Shown: positions 24,617 through 32,455 of the stretch, piece after piece
How the letters are laid out: each line of letters starts with the position of its first letter
Position numbering within the stretch: position 1 is the stretch's first letter
Assembly: GCA_016788045.1 (NCBI GenBank)
Contig: JAEUTG010000043.1
Location: 62,001 to 126,000 of the forward strand
From: Bacteroidales bacterium
GTDB taxonomy: Bacteria > Bacteroidota > Bacteroidia > Bacteroidales > Lentimicrobiaceae
Direction: 5' to 3'
DNA length: 64,000 bases
The notes under the pieces: model-generated
The model's database searches: none
Seen by the model: the letters and a program-made list of their open reading frames with translations, nothing else
Told to the model about the DNA's origin: nothing
Translations under genes and position numbers: made by a program

Positions 24617-26827
24617 TCAATTAAGGGTATTTACTTCCGCAGGCATACTGGTCTGCTCTGCTCCTGTTTTCACCCTCGGTTTCGGGGCAATGGTCAGTTC
24701 TTTGATAATATTGCCGGCACCGGCATATTTATCCACGATAAAAAGTACATAACGGATGTCAACACTGATGGTACGCTGAAGCTCCGGCTCGAAAGCGATA
24801 TCGCCGCTCATGGCTTCCCAGTTGCCGTCGAATGCCAGACCAATCAGTTCCCCATTTCCGTTGAGTACCGGACTTCCTGAGTTGCCTCCGGTGATGTCGG
24901 TTGTCGAAAGGAAGGCTACCGGCATCACACCGTCGGCCATGGCATAGGGTCCGAAATCCTTCTTTTCATATAGTTCCTTTAATTTTGCCGGAACCACAAA
25001 TTCCCAGTTGTCGGGATCTTCTTTCTCCATCACCCCTTTCAGCGTGGTGTAGTAATTATAATGAACTGCATCCGCGGGAATGTAGTCGAGAATGGATCCA
25101 TAGGTAAGCCTCATGGTTGAATTGGCATTGGGATAGAACTTACGTTCGGGCTGCATTTCGCGCAAACCTGCAACAAAAAGTCTGTTTCCGCGCTCCAGCA
25201 TTTCATTGGATGATTCCATCAGCTTCTGGTTTTCACGGTATTTTTCAACCATAACTTTCATCAGGTTATAAGCCGGGTCCTTTTCCAGTACCTTAAGCGA
25301 AGGTTTGGCAAGGAAGGCATCCACTTTCATCTGGTCAGCGAATACTGATTTCCTGAAAATATGATCGGCTATTTTGCCGAAATCGCCTTTGAACTTAGAC
25401 ACCATGTCACGGAAAGCACCCGGCTGCTGCTCAGCAGGAACATTCTGGTAATACATCTCAAGCATGGCTTTCAGCAGCTTATAATCTGTCGGCTGGTTGT
25501 AATTTTTAAAATGCTTTTCAGCACTCTTGCCCAGGCTTTCTTTCATTTTGGCAATCTTTTCTGCAGAGGGTTGTTCAGCCTTCAGCTCGTTACCCAATGA
25601 ACTGAACGATTGAGCCAGTGACATGATTTCTGCGCCACGCATCACCGATTCGATAAAATACCAGCGCTGCAGTGTATACTGTTCCATTACTTTGTAGGCA
25701 GCTTCAATGTCTGACAGGGCTGTGCCATACTTGTCCTTTCTGTCCGGAGCCGCGTTCACCCAGGCAGCAAATTCAGCCTCTATCTTCTGCTTGTCGTCAA
25801 GCACCTTCAGCCTTTTCAGGCCGCGGGTCTGACCGATAAAGTATTTCCAGTAGTTGGAAATCTGCGCGTATTTCGATGAATACTTGATTCCGACCTCACG
25901 GTTGGCATCCATGTCTTCGCGCATGATTCCGAGTTTCCGCTCCCTGATCTTCACAATGGTGGGGTTGCTGGTTTCAATCGCCAGTTTAACACCCCAGGAG
26001 GTAAGGTAGCGGTCGGTACTGCCCGGATAACCCATAATCATGGCGAAATCACCTTTCTCGTAGCCATTGAGGGATACCGGCAGGTGGTGTTTCGGTTTGA
26101 GCGGAACATTGGCTTTGGAATAATCGGCGGGTTTACCGTCTGCACTGGCGTACACCCTGAACATGGAAAAATCGCCGGTATGGCGCGGCCACATCCAGTT
26201 GTCGGTATCAGCCCCGAACTTTCCGATAGATGAGGGAGGTGCTCCTACAAGTCGTACGTCACGAAATACCTCATAAACAAAAAGATAAAACTCATTTCCG
26301 TTGAAGAAAGAGGCTACCCTGGCTTCATAGCCGGTTCCTTTGGTAGCATCGTTCTGAATGGTTTTCGAGAGTTCGGCAATCTTCGCACTGCGTTCTGCTT
26401 CGGTCATGCCGGCCGTTAGCTGGCTCAGGATATTCTGCGTAACATCTTCAATCCTGACAAGGAACCTTGCAGTTAAACCTTCGTTGGGCAGCTCCTCGTT
26501 GAGGTTCATTGCCCAGAATCCATCGGCCAGGTAATCATGCTCAACGGTACTGTGCGACTGGATTGAACCGTAACCGCAATGATGGTTGGTGAGTACCAGG
26601 CCCTGGCTGCTGATCATTTCACCGGTACAGCCATTGCCGAACTGAATGATGGCATCCTTCAGACTAGAATGGTTGATGCTGTAGATCTCTTCCGGTGTGA
26701 GCTTCAGCCCTTCTTTCTGCATGTCAACATAGTTGAGGCGTTCTACCAGAAGTGGCAGCCACATTCCTTCATCAGCCCGGGAAAAACCGGTGATGAGGAC
26801 AAAAAATAAAATCAGTATTCGTTTCAT
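24617..26827 (-). CDS. S46 family dipeptidyl-peptidase, DPP7 type (second copy)
   Basis: A 736-residue protein with signal peptide (MKRILILFFVLITGFSRA) and S46 landmarks DEGMWLPLLVERLNYVDMQ, TNHHCGY, FGADTDNWMWPRHTGD and GGNSGSPVLN, with Ser650 as nucleophile. The S1-determining position 18 residues on is Gly (FDGNWEAMSGD), again the DPP7 type. It is clearly paralogous to the gene at 10090-12258 but has a ~15-residue basic, proline-containing C-terminal tail (IAPKPRVKTG...) absent from that copy. It starts 19 bases after manC and is the last gene of a four-gene operon that ends at the strong hairpin. Confidence 0.95.
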   Translation of the reverse strand: MKRILILFFVLITGFSRADEGMWLPLLVERLNYVDMQKEGLKLTPEEIYSINHSSLKDAIIQFGNGCTGEMISSQGLVLTNHHCGYGSIQSHSTVEHDYLADGFWAMNLNEELPNEGLTARFLVRIEDVTQNILSQLTAGMTEAERSAKIAELSKTIQNDATKGTGYEARVASFFNGNEFYLFVYEVFRDVRLVGAPPSSIGKFGADTDNWMWPRHTGDFSMFRVYASADGKPADYSKANVPLKPKHHLPVSLNGYEKGDFAMIMGYPGSTDRYLTSWGVKLAIETSNPTIVKIRERKLGIMREDMDANREVGIKYSSKYAQISNYWKYFIGQTRGLKRLKVLDDKQKIEAEFAAWVNAAPDRKDKYGTALSDIEAAYKVMEQYTLQRWYFIESVMRGAEIMSLAQSFSSLGNELKAEQPSAEKIAKMKESLGKSAEKHFKNYNQPTDYKLLKAMLEMYYQNVPAEQQPGAFRDMVSKFKGDFGKIADHIFRKSVFADQMKVDAFLAKPSLKVLEKDPAYNLMKVMVEKYRENQKLMESSNEMLERGNRLFVAGLREMQPERKFYPNANSTMRLTYGSILDYIPADAVHYNYYTTLKGVMEKEDPDNWEFVVPAKLKELYEKKDFGPYAMADGVMPVAFLSTTDITGGNSGSPVLNGNGELIGLAFDGNWEAMSGDIAFEPELQRTISVDIRYVLFIVDKYAGAGNIIKELTIAPKPRVKTGAEQTSMPAEVNTLN

Positions 26828-26846
26828 ATCAGTGGTTTATTGGTTT

Positions 26847-27938
26847 TTAAACAAATTTTTCTCCCTTTTCAATCATCACATCGTTCACAAACTGCCTGAT
26901 CTGCTGTTCGTCACTTTTACGGCATACCAGCAGTATTCCGTCATCTTCAACCACAATGTAATCGTCGAGTCCCTGAAGCACGACCAGTTTATCTTTCGGC
27001 ATGTTCACAATGCAGTTATTGCTGCTGTACATCAGCACATTCTGTCCTACCACGGCATTCTGATACTGGTCTTTCCTGCGGGTTTCATACAATGACCCCC
27101 AGGTTCCGAGATCACTCCAGCCAAAATCCGAAGAAAGTACATACACATTGTCTGCCTTTTCCATGACACCGTAATCAATAGAAATGCTTTTGCACACAGA
27201 ATAAGTCTGCTGTATGAAAGCCGCTTCTCCCGGGGTGTTGTAAAGGCCTGATCCGGCTTTGAAAAGCTGGCTTACCTCGGGCAGGTGCCTGTCGAAAGCT
27301 GTCATGATTGTCCTGAGCTTCCAGATGAAAATCCCTGAATTCCACAGGAAATCTCCACTGCTCAGAAACTGCTTCGCCATTTCAAGCTGCGGTTTTTCAG
27401 TGAAGGTTTTCACTTTTTTTATCCGGCTGTCAGCAGCATATCCGGTTGATTCATCAAACTGAATGTAACCATAACCGGTATCGGGACGGCTGGGTTGTAT
27501 TCCAAGGGTCAGCAGCCAGGGGTTCTTTTCCGATGCTTCCAGCGCAGCTGTAATTACTTCTGTGAAAACCTCCTCCTTCAGGATGATGTGATCCGATGGG
27601 GCTACCACCACATTCGCTTCGGGGTTAAGCTCAAAAATGCGGGCGTTGGCATACGCGATACAGGGCGCGGTATTGCGCCTCGACGGTTCACACAACACCT
27701 GTGAATCCTGCAGTTCAGGCAGCTGTTCAAGCACCTGGCGTTTATATATCTCATTGGTGACAATGAAAACATTTTCTGCCGGACAAACTTTGCGGAAGCG
27801 GTTGAAAGTGGATTGTATGAGAGTTTCGCCGGTACCCAGAATATCGATAAACTGCTTCGGGTGGTTTTGCCTGCTCATGGGCCAGAAACGGGCTCCAATA
27901 CCACCGGCCATGATAATACAATAGTTGTTTTTGTTCAT
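26847..27938 (-). CDS. manC: Mannose-1-phosphate guanylyltransferase
   Basis: A 363-residue nucleotidyltransferase making GDP-mannose from mannose-1-phosphate and GTP, for glycan and lipopolysaccharide synthesis in the cytosol. Motifs: MAGGIGARFWPMSR at the nucleotide-binding N-terminus, PKQFIDI, EPSRRNTAPCIAYA, VAPSDHII, GYGYIQFDE and FTEKP. The length is that of the single-domain form, and the C-terminal mannose-6-phosphate isomerase cupin of bifunctional enzymes is absent. The isomerase is supplied by manA at 60571-61563. It lies 57 bases after the SprT-like gene. Confidence 0.95.
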   Translation of the reverse strand: MNKNNYCIIMAGGIGARFWPMSRQNHPKQFIDILGTGETLIQSTFNRFRKVCPAENVFIVTNEIYKRQVLEQLPELQDSQVLCEPSRRNTAPCIAYANARIFELNPEANVVVAPSDHIILKEEVFTEVITAALEASEKNPWLLTLGIQPSRPDTGYGYIQFDESTGYAADSRIKKVKTFTEKPQLEMAKQFLSSGDFLWNSGIFIWKLRTIMTAFDRHLPEVSQLFKAGSGLYNTPGEAAFIQQTYSVCKSISIDYGVMEKADNVYVLSSDFGWSDLGTWGSLYETRRKDQYQNAVVGQNVLMYSSNNCIVNMPKDKLVVLQGLDDYIVVEDDGILLVCRKSDEQQIRQFVNDVMIEKGEKFV

Positions 27939-27995
27939 AATTCCGGGTTCTTTTATGTTAATGGCAGATTTTCTGGTGGTGAATCCCTGCCTTGA

Positions 27996-28637
27996 TTAAG
28001 AAAGTGACTGGTCTGATTCCTTTTTGACCGGGATTACCGGAGCCAGCGGGCTGAAAAGATATACCCTCCTGTTGCTGAGGCATTCACACCGGTATCGTTT
28101 CCTGAGTTTTACCCCACGTTTAAACAGACGACCATCGGGCAATGCAAATACAGCATCTTCAGGAAGTTCGCTGATCAGTGTGGCGGTAGTATCCTGATCA
28201 AATACCCTCAGTGCCTCGGCCAAACCAATATCCGAAGTACTTGAAGCCGAAGGATTTGTGAGATATCTTCGAAAAGCCCCGTTCACATTCTCCGGCAATA
28301 CTCCGGATTCCAGAAAGGGCTTTGCCAGCTCACGGTAGGCCTGTTTCCAGGCTTCGCCATGAGGCTGCTGACGGCGTTTATACCTGAAATAAACCTCAGC
28401 ATGGGCCATTTCGTGAAGCAGGGTGATCAGAAAACTGTAGCTGTTGAGGTTATGATTTACAGAAATTGCCGGAAGGGAGTGTGTAGTTCCGGTTCTGAAA
28501 TCTCCCAGTTTCGACCTGCGGCTGCGGGTGATCCTGAGCAGTACACGGTGGTTAGAAAACCATTCAAGCACTCTGCCCGAGGTTCCTTCGGGCAAATAAT
28601 CATTCAGGGCGTTTTCAAGGCTTCTACCTTTGGTCAT
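27996..28637 (-). CDS. SprT-like zinc metalloprotease domain protein
   Basis: A 213-residue protein with H75-E-M-A-H79 in LITLLHEMAHAEV and a following PHGEAW (H94), the metal-ligand arrangement of SprT/Spartan-like domains. The C-terminal part has a basic strand pair (LFKRGVKLRKRYRCECLSNRRVYLF) in the usual position of the SprT zinc ribbon, though only one CxC is visible rather than two CxxC pairs, so the ribbon may be degenerate. Its first codons overlap the stop of the upstream small lipoprotein gene by 14 bases. The bacterial function of this family is not well established. Confidence 0.87.
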   Translation of the reverse strand: MTKGRSLENALNDYLPEGTSGRVLEWFSNHRVLLRITRSRRSKLGDFRTGTTHSLPAISVNHNLNSYSFLITLLHEMAHAEVYFRYKRRQQPHGEAWKQAYRELAKPFLESGVLPENVNGAFRRYLTNPSASSTSDIGLAEALRVFDQDTTATLISELPEDAVFALPDGRLFKRGVKLRKRYRCECLSNRRVYLFSPLAPVIPVKKESDQSLS

Positions 28638-28809
28638 TATACGTGTACATTACTGTCTCATCGGGATTCGTGAAATTACATCCGCAGTCGCGGGCCCGTT
28701 TCGCTTTTTTGTACTTATTCTGTTTGTAAGCCGGAGTTGAACAGGAAGTAGACACCATTACCACCCCTATAGCCAGCAAGGAGAAAACAAGCTTATAATT
28801 TATCTTCAT
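28624..28809 (-). CDS. Small lipoprotein, 61 aa
   Basis: A short protein with a textbook SPII signal: MKINYKLVFSLLAIGVVMV then lipobox STSC (Cys23). The mature 39 residues are basic (KQNKYKKAKRARDCGC) and contain a C-x-C pair, ending in an aromatic, hydrophilic tail. It opens the operon with sprT-like, manC and the S46 gene. The conserved lipobox, a good promoter upstream and the 14-base overlap with the next gene argue that it is real despite its size. No function is known. Confidence 0.75.
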   Translation of the reverse strand: MKINYKLVFSLLAIGVVMVSTSCSTPAYKQNKYKKAKRARDCGCNFTNPDETVMYTYNDQR

Positions 28810-28840
28810 CTCTGATCTCTGAATTGAGGATTTGCAACCC

Positions 28841-28875
28841 CAAAAATAGTAAAAATGAGAGGCTCCGTTACAAAA
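28841..28875 (-). promoter_or_regulatory. Promoter for the lipoprotein-sprT-manC-S46 operon
   Basis: On the minus strand, TTTTG (28875-28871) and TATTTTTG (28848-28841) match the Bacteroidota -33 TTTG and -7 TAnnTTTG with 22 bases between. The -7 box is 31 bases upstream of the ATG of the small lipoprotein gene. Confidence 0.5.
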
Positions 28876-29078
28876 TGTTGTTAATTCACTCCGGATTGCT
28901 GATGATCAACTTTATCATTTTTTAAACAGCATCTCCTGAAAGAGAAAAATCGGGTATAATTACGTATTGACTTCACCTTCTGATTATCCGAATTTTGTAT
29001 ATTGATTTAAAATCAAAAACCTGGAAATGTTGTTATACACTTTCCTTATCATTATTTCCCACTTAAAATCTTTCAAAC

Positions 29079-30113
29079 ATGAAAAAGCTTACAAGCATCA
29101 AAACACTATTTCTTTTAGCCGGAGTTGTTTTCCTGCTCAGTTGTGCCAAAAACGAGCCGGTTGAAAAACAAGCTGCGACTCCTGCGGGAATTGAGGGCAA
29201 TCTGAAAACAGACCTGGTTTACTGCGGATCACCGGTTACTGCGTCCTTCGTGGAATTCGGACAGACCACGTCTTACGGTAATTTCACCATCGGCAATGAT
29301 GCTTCTACACTGCAGGTGAAATACGAACTCACAAACCCTTCCTGGTTTATTAACAGGCCTGAGCTGTTTGTCGGTACGGAAGAGCAGTTTCTTGCCATCC
29401 CTGGTGCGAGCATCAATCCCGACGGAACCATCCACATGACAGCCAGCCCACCCAATCTCCCCATTGATCCGGGGTACATTAACGGCGGATCAGTCTGGGA
29501 ATACACGCTCGATCTTGCAACTCTGCCCGAATGCTTTATGGTAGTAGCTTTTGCAAGAATCAGGGATGTCAATGGCTCAGGCGCCTTTAAAGATGTGTTT
29601 GCCAAAACAGCTTTCAAAACATCCGGTTATTCAATCGATTATTGTGTGCAGCAATGTCCTGAATTACCTCCGCTGGGCGGGTGCGAAACCGGTTATGCCT
29701 TTGGCAACAGCTATGCCAATTGCTTCTTACAGATACCCGGGGTACAGTCAAATAACTGGGGATGGTCAAATGGCCCCATCGGTGCAGGCTCCTATTCGTG
29801 GCCGATCTATGCTGGAGCAGGGCAGTGCAATGTTTCCAACGGAACCTATGTCGGAACGCTGACCGTCAACTATACCCCTCCTACTGCGGTGATTACCTAC
29901 ACTACCTTTAGTGCTTATGTACTCAATGCAACCCACCTTTACGTGGGTAATCAGATTCTCCCTAAAAAGAACAACAAATACACCACTGCTCCCGGACAAT
30001 TCCCTTACAAACACGAGAACCTGAACGGTGTTTCAAGCGATACATTCACCATAAACGGACTTTCAGGTAACATCTATGTTGCAGCTCATTCAGAAGTTTG
30101 TGATGCCCAGTAG
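29079..30113 (+). CDS. Lipoprotein with unrecognised surface domain
   Basis: A 344-residue protein with SPII signal peptide and lipobox LLSC (Cys23). The first half (LVYCGSPVTASFVEFGQTTSYGNFTIGND, VKYELTNPSWFINRPELFVGTEEQF) resembles all-beta modules in Bacteroidota surface proteins. The second half is rich in Gly, Tyr, Trp and Cys (CETGYAFGNSYANCF, NNWGWSNGPI), suggesting a disulfide-stabilised extracellular fold. It ends with a cysteine-containing strand and has no T9SS domain. It is monogenic, with divergent promoter space upstream and a strong terminator downstream. Confidence 0.78.
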   Translation: MKKLTSIKTLFLLAGVVFLLSCAKNEPVEKQAATPAGIEGNLKTDLVYCGSPVTASFVEFGQTTSYGNFTIGNDASTLQVKYELTNPSWFINRPELFVGTEEQFLAIPGASINPDGTIHMTASPPNLPIDPGYINGGSVWEYTLDLATLPECFMVVAFARIRDVNGSGAFKDVFAKTAFKTSGYSIDYCVQQCPELPPLGGCETGYAFGNSYANCFLQIPGVQSNNWGWSNGPIGAGSYSWPIYAGAGQCNVSNGTYVGTLTVNYTPPTAVITYTTFSAYVLNATHLYVGNQILPKKNNKYTTAPGQFPYKHENLNGVSSDTFTINGLSGNIYVAAHSEVCDAQ

Positions 30114-30133
30114 TTAGTTCACCAGCCCTTGCT

Positions 30134-30168
30134 AAAAAGACAGACTTACAAGAAAGTCTGTCTTTTTT
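30134..30168 (+). terminator. Rho-independent terminator
   Basis: A 10-bp perfect stem AGACAGACTT (30138-30147) / AAGTCTGTCT (30154-30163) with a 6-base loop, A-rich before and T-rich after. Confidence 0.92.
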
Positions 30169-30244
30169 GTTTCGGAATTCCTCATTTCCCCGATGATGCT
30201 ATCAATCAATTGCCGAACTCAGGGTTTCAGGTCTGAAAAATTAC

Positions 30245-30252
30245 TAATTTAG
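30245..30252 (+). promoter_or_regulatory. Candidate promoter box TAATTTAG before mlaE
   Basis: TAATTTAG followed by C, 16 bases before the GTG start of the permease gene. Confidence 0.3.
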
Positions 30253-30268
30253 CAGAAACGATACTACG

Positions 30269-31015
30269 GTGATCAGAGGATTCCTTTTTCACATCGGACG
30301 CTATACCCTGCTGATGAAACAGGTTTTTAAAAGACCTGAGAAACAGTCGATTTACATCAAGAAAATCCTGGTTGAAATCGACAATCTGGGTTTAGACTCC
30401 GTTGGCATTGTTGCTTTCATTTCTACCTTTATGGGAGCAGTATTGTGCATTCAGATGGCTTTCAATATCGATACCCCGCTTATCCCCCTCTACACGATTG
30501 GATTTGTTACACGACAATCGGTTGTGCTGGAGTTTTCTCCTACCATCATCAGCCTGATCCTCGCGGGCAAGGTCGGTTCAAGGGTGGCTTCCGAAATCGG
30601 CACCATGCGGGTTACAGAGCAGATCGATGCCATTGAAATAATCGGGATCAATCCGGCAACCTACCTCATCTTTCCAAAGGTTGTGGCCTGTGTGCTGATC
30701 AATCCCATTCTGATTATTATGAGTATGATTATGGCCGTATTGGGGGGATGGCTGGCAGGTATTTTCACGGGGCTGGTTTCCTCAAGCGTCTATATCTATG
30801 GCATCAAATCATTCTTCGAGTCATACGATATTTTCTATGCCCTGGTAAAAACAGTGGTCAATGCTTTCCTGATCGTATCCATCGCAGGCTACCATGGTTT
30901 CTACACACGCGGCGGAGCCCTGGAAGTCGGCGCCTCAAGCACCAAAGGGGTGGTTCACAGCAGCATCGCCATCATTGTTTTTAACCTGATACTCACACAA
31001 CTCCTGCTGGCATGA
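30269..31015 (+). CDS. mlaE: MlaE-family ABC transporter permease
   Basis: A 248-residue inner-membrane permease of phospholipid/MCE transporters. Landmarks are the N-terminal amphipathic helix, several hydrophobic helices (SVGIVAFISTFMGAVLCIQMAF, VVACVLINPILIIMSMIMAVLGGWLAG) and the conserved loop TRQSVVLEFSPTIISLILAGKVGSRVASEIGTMRVTEQIDAIE, which contacts the ATPase. The GTG at 30269 is chosen because it gives the usual N-terminal length; Met16 (30314) is an alternative. The stop overlaps the ATPase gene start (ATGA). The family moves phospholipids between the membranes to keep outer-membrane asymmetry. Confidence 0.93.
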   Translation: MIRGFLFHIGRYTLLMKQVFKRPEKQSIYIKKILVEIDNLGLDSVGIVAFISTFMGAVLCIQMAFNIDTPLIPLYTIGFVTRQSVVLEFSPTIISLILAGKVGSRVASEIGTMRVTEQIDAIEIIGINPATYLIFPKVVACVLINPILIIMSMIMAVLGGWLAGIFTGLVSSSVYIYGIKSFFESYDIFYALVKTVVNAFLIVSIAGYHGFYTRGGALEVGASSTKGVVHSSIAIIVFNLILTQLLLA

Positions 31016-31755
31016 TCGAAGCACTCAACATATCAAAATCGTTTGGTGACCACAAGGTGTTGAATGATGTCTCTTTCAGATTCGAAACAGGCAAGTGTAA
31101 CCTGATCATCGGACAGAGCGGATCAGGAAAAACAGTGCTGATGAAATGCCTGGTCGGCCTGTTTGAAATCGATAGTGGCAATGTAATGTACGACGACCGC
31201 ATGTTCTCGAGAATGTCGTTCGACGAAATGAAAGTCATCCGTCAGGAAATCGGCATGCTGTTTCAGGGAGGTGCCTTATTCGACTCCATGACGGTTGAAG
31301 AAAACATCATTTTCCCTTTGTCGATGTTCACCAACCAGACTACGGAAGAGAAGCGCGACAGGGCAAATTTCTGCCTTTCCAGGGTCAATCTTGTGAATGT
31401 GAATAAACTATTCCCTTCCGAAATCAGTGGTGGAATGAAAAAACGGGTGGCCATTGCGCGTGCCATTGCCATGAACCCGAAATACCTGTTCTGCGATGAA
31501 CCCAATTCAGGCCTCGACCCACTGACTGCCATCGTCATCGACAACCTCATCAACGAAATTACCCAGGAATACAACATCACCACCGTGATCAACACCCATG
31601 ATATGAACTCCGTGATTGAAATAGGCGACAACATTGCCTACATCCACAAGGGCAGGCTTTGGTGGAGCGGTGATAAGGATTCAATCCTCCGGAGCGATAA
31701 CCCTGAACTGAATGAATTTGTTTTTGCCACTGAACTCACCCGCAAACTGAAGTAA
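31012..31755 (+). CDS. mlaF: MlaF-family ABC transporter ATP-binding protein
   Basis: A 247-residue ABC ATPase with Walker A GQSGSGKTVLMK, Q-loop IGMLFQGGALFDSMTV (the GGALFDSMTV string is typical of the MlaF branch), signature EISGGMKKRVAIARA, Walker B YLFCDEPNSGLDP and H-loop NTHDMNS. It pairs with the MlaE permease, whose gene it overlaps by four bases. No gene for the MCE substrate-binding protein (MlaD) follows; a cvpA-like gene does, 11 bases on. Confidence 0.95.
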   Translation: MIEALNISKSFGDHKVLNDVSFRFETGKCNLIIGQSGSGKTVLMKCLVGLFEIDSGNVMYDDRMFSRMSFDEMKVIRQEIGMLFQGGALFDSMTVEENIIFPLSMFTNQTTEEKRDRANFCLSRVNLVNVNKLFPSEISGGMKKRVAIARAIAMNPKYLFCDEPNSGLDPLTAIVIDNLINEITQEYNITTVINTHDMNSVIEIGDNIAYIHKGRLWWSGDKDSILRSDNPELNEFVFATELTRKLK

Positions 31756-31766
31756 GCAGCACCGCA

Positions 31767-32306
31767 ATGAACCACCTGGATTTTATCGTACTGATCCTTC
31801 TTGTACTTGCCGCAGTTAAAGGGTTTTCCAGAGGCTTTATCATCAGTCTGGCTTCTCTGGCCGGCATTGTTTTCGGAGTACTTTTCTCACTCAAATATGC
31901 CGGTGCTGTAAATACTTATCTGATTCAGGCAACCGGAAGTAATTCAGGACTACTTTTCCTGGCCGGGTATGGCATCTGCTTCACCGCCATTGTTTTGTTT
32001 ATGTATATAGTCGGGAAATCGCTTGAAAAAGTTATTGAAATTGCTGCACTTGGTATGGTAAACCGGCTTGCCGGCATAGCGCTGGGTGTACTGAAAACCC
32101 TCTTCATACTTTCTGCCATCCTTTTTCTGCTCAATATTGCCGATCCCGGAAAAACCATCATCAAAAAAGAAACCCGGGAAAACTCGTTGTTTTATGAACC
32201 GCTGGAATGGCTGTTACCTGCAGCTCTACCCTTCCTTAAATCACAGCTTGATAACATAGAAGATCCTTTTGAAAAGCATTCAGAATCAGGAAAAACGCCT
32301 GTGTGA
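31767..32306 (+). CDS. CvpA family membrane protein
   Basis: A 179-residue protein with four hydrophobic helices and the CvpA N-terminal pattern DFIVLILLVLAAVKGFSRGFIISLASLAGIVFGVLFS. CvpA proteins are inner-membrane proteins named for colicin V production in E. coli; their wider role is linked to envelope stress tolerance. It is third in the mlaE-mlaF operon. A hydrophilic C-terminal tail (~35 residues) is predicted to be cytoplasmic. Confidence 0.88.
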   Translation: MNHLDFIVLILLVLAAVKGFSRGFIISLASLAGIVFGVLFSLKYAGAVNTYLIQATGSNSGLLFLAGYGICFTAIVLFMYIVGKSLEKVIEIAALGMVNRLAGIALGVLKTLFILSAILFLLNIADPGKTIIKKETRENSLFYEPLEWLLPAALPFLKSQLDNIEDPFEKHSESGKTPV

Positions 32307-32434
32307 TCGAATGATTTACATCTTTTCGACTCCTGTTTCATTCTATAACTTTGGTTGACAAACTCAATTTGTCAGATAATCGGATTCGCTGACATTTATC
32401 AGAAAATTTGGTATATTTAATGATTGCGAGCACG

Positions 32435-32442
32435 TAATTTTG
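32435..32442 (+). promoter_or_regulatory. Candidate promoter before the hybrid kinase (-7 TAATTTTG)
   Basis: TAATTTTG matches TAnnTTTG and lies 13 bases before the ATG at 32456. A TTTG at 32407-32410 stands 24 bases upstream, slightly beyond the usual spacing. Confidence 0.4.
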
Positions 32443-32455
32443 CCGCATCAACAGA

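Noticed and set aside
24515..24880. 121-codon ORF antisense to the S46 gene end
   Set aside because: It lies opposite the 3' end of a well-supported gene and runs through the terminator hairpin; a shadow frame.
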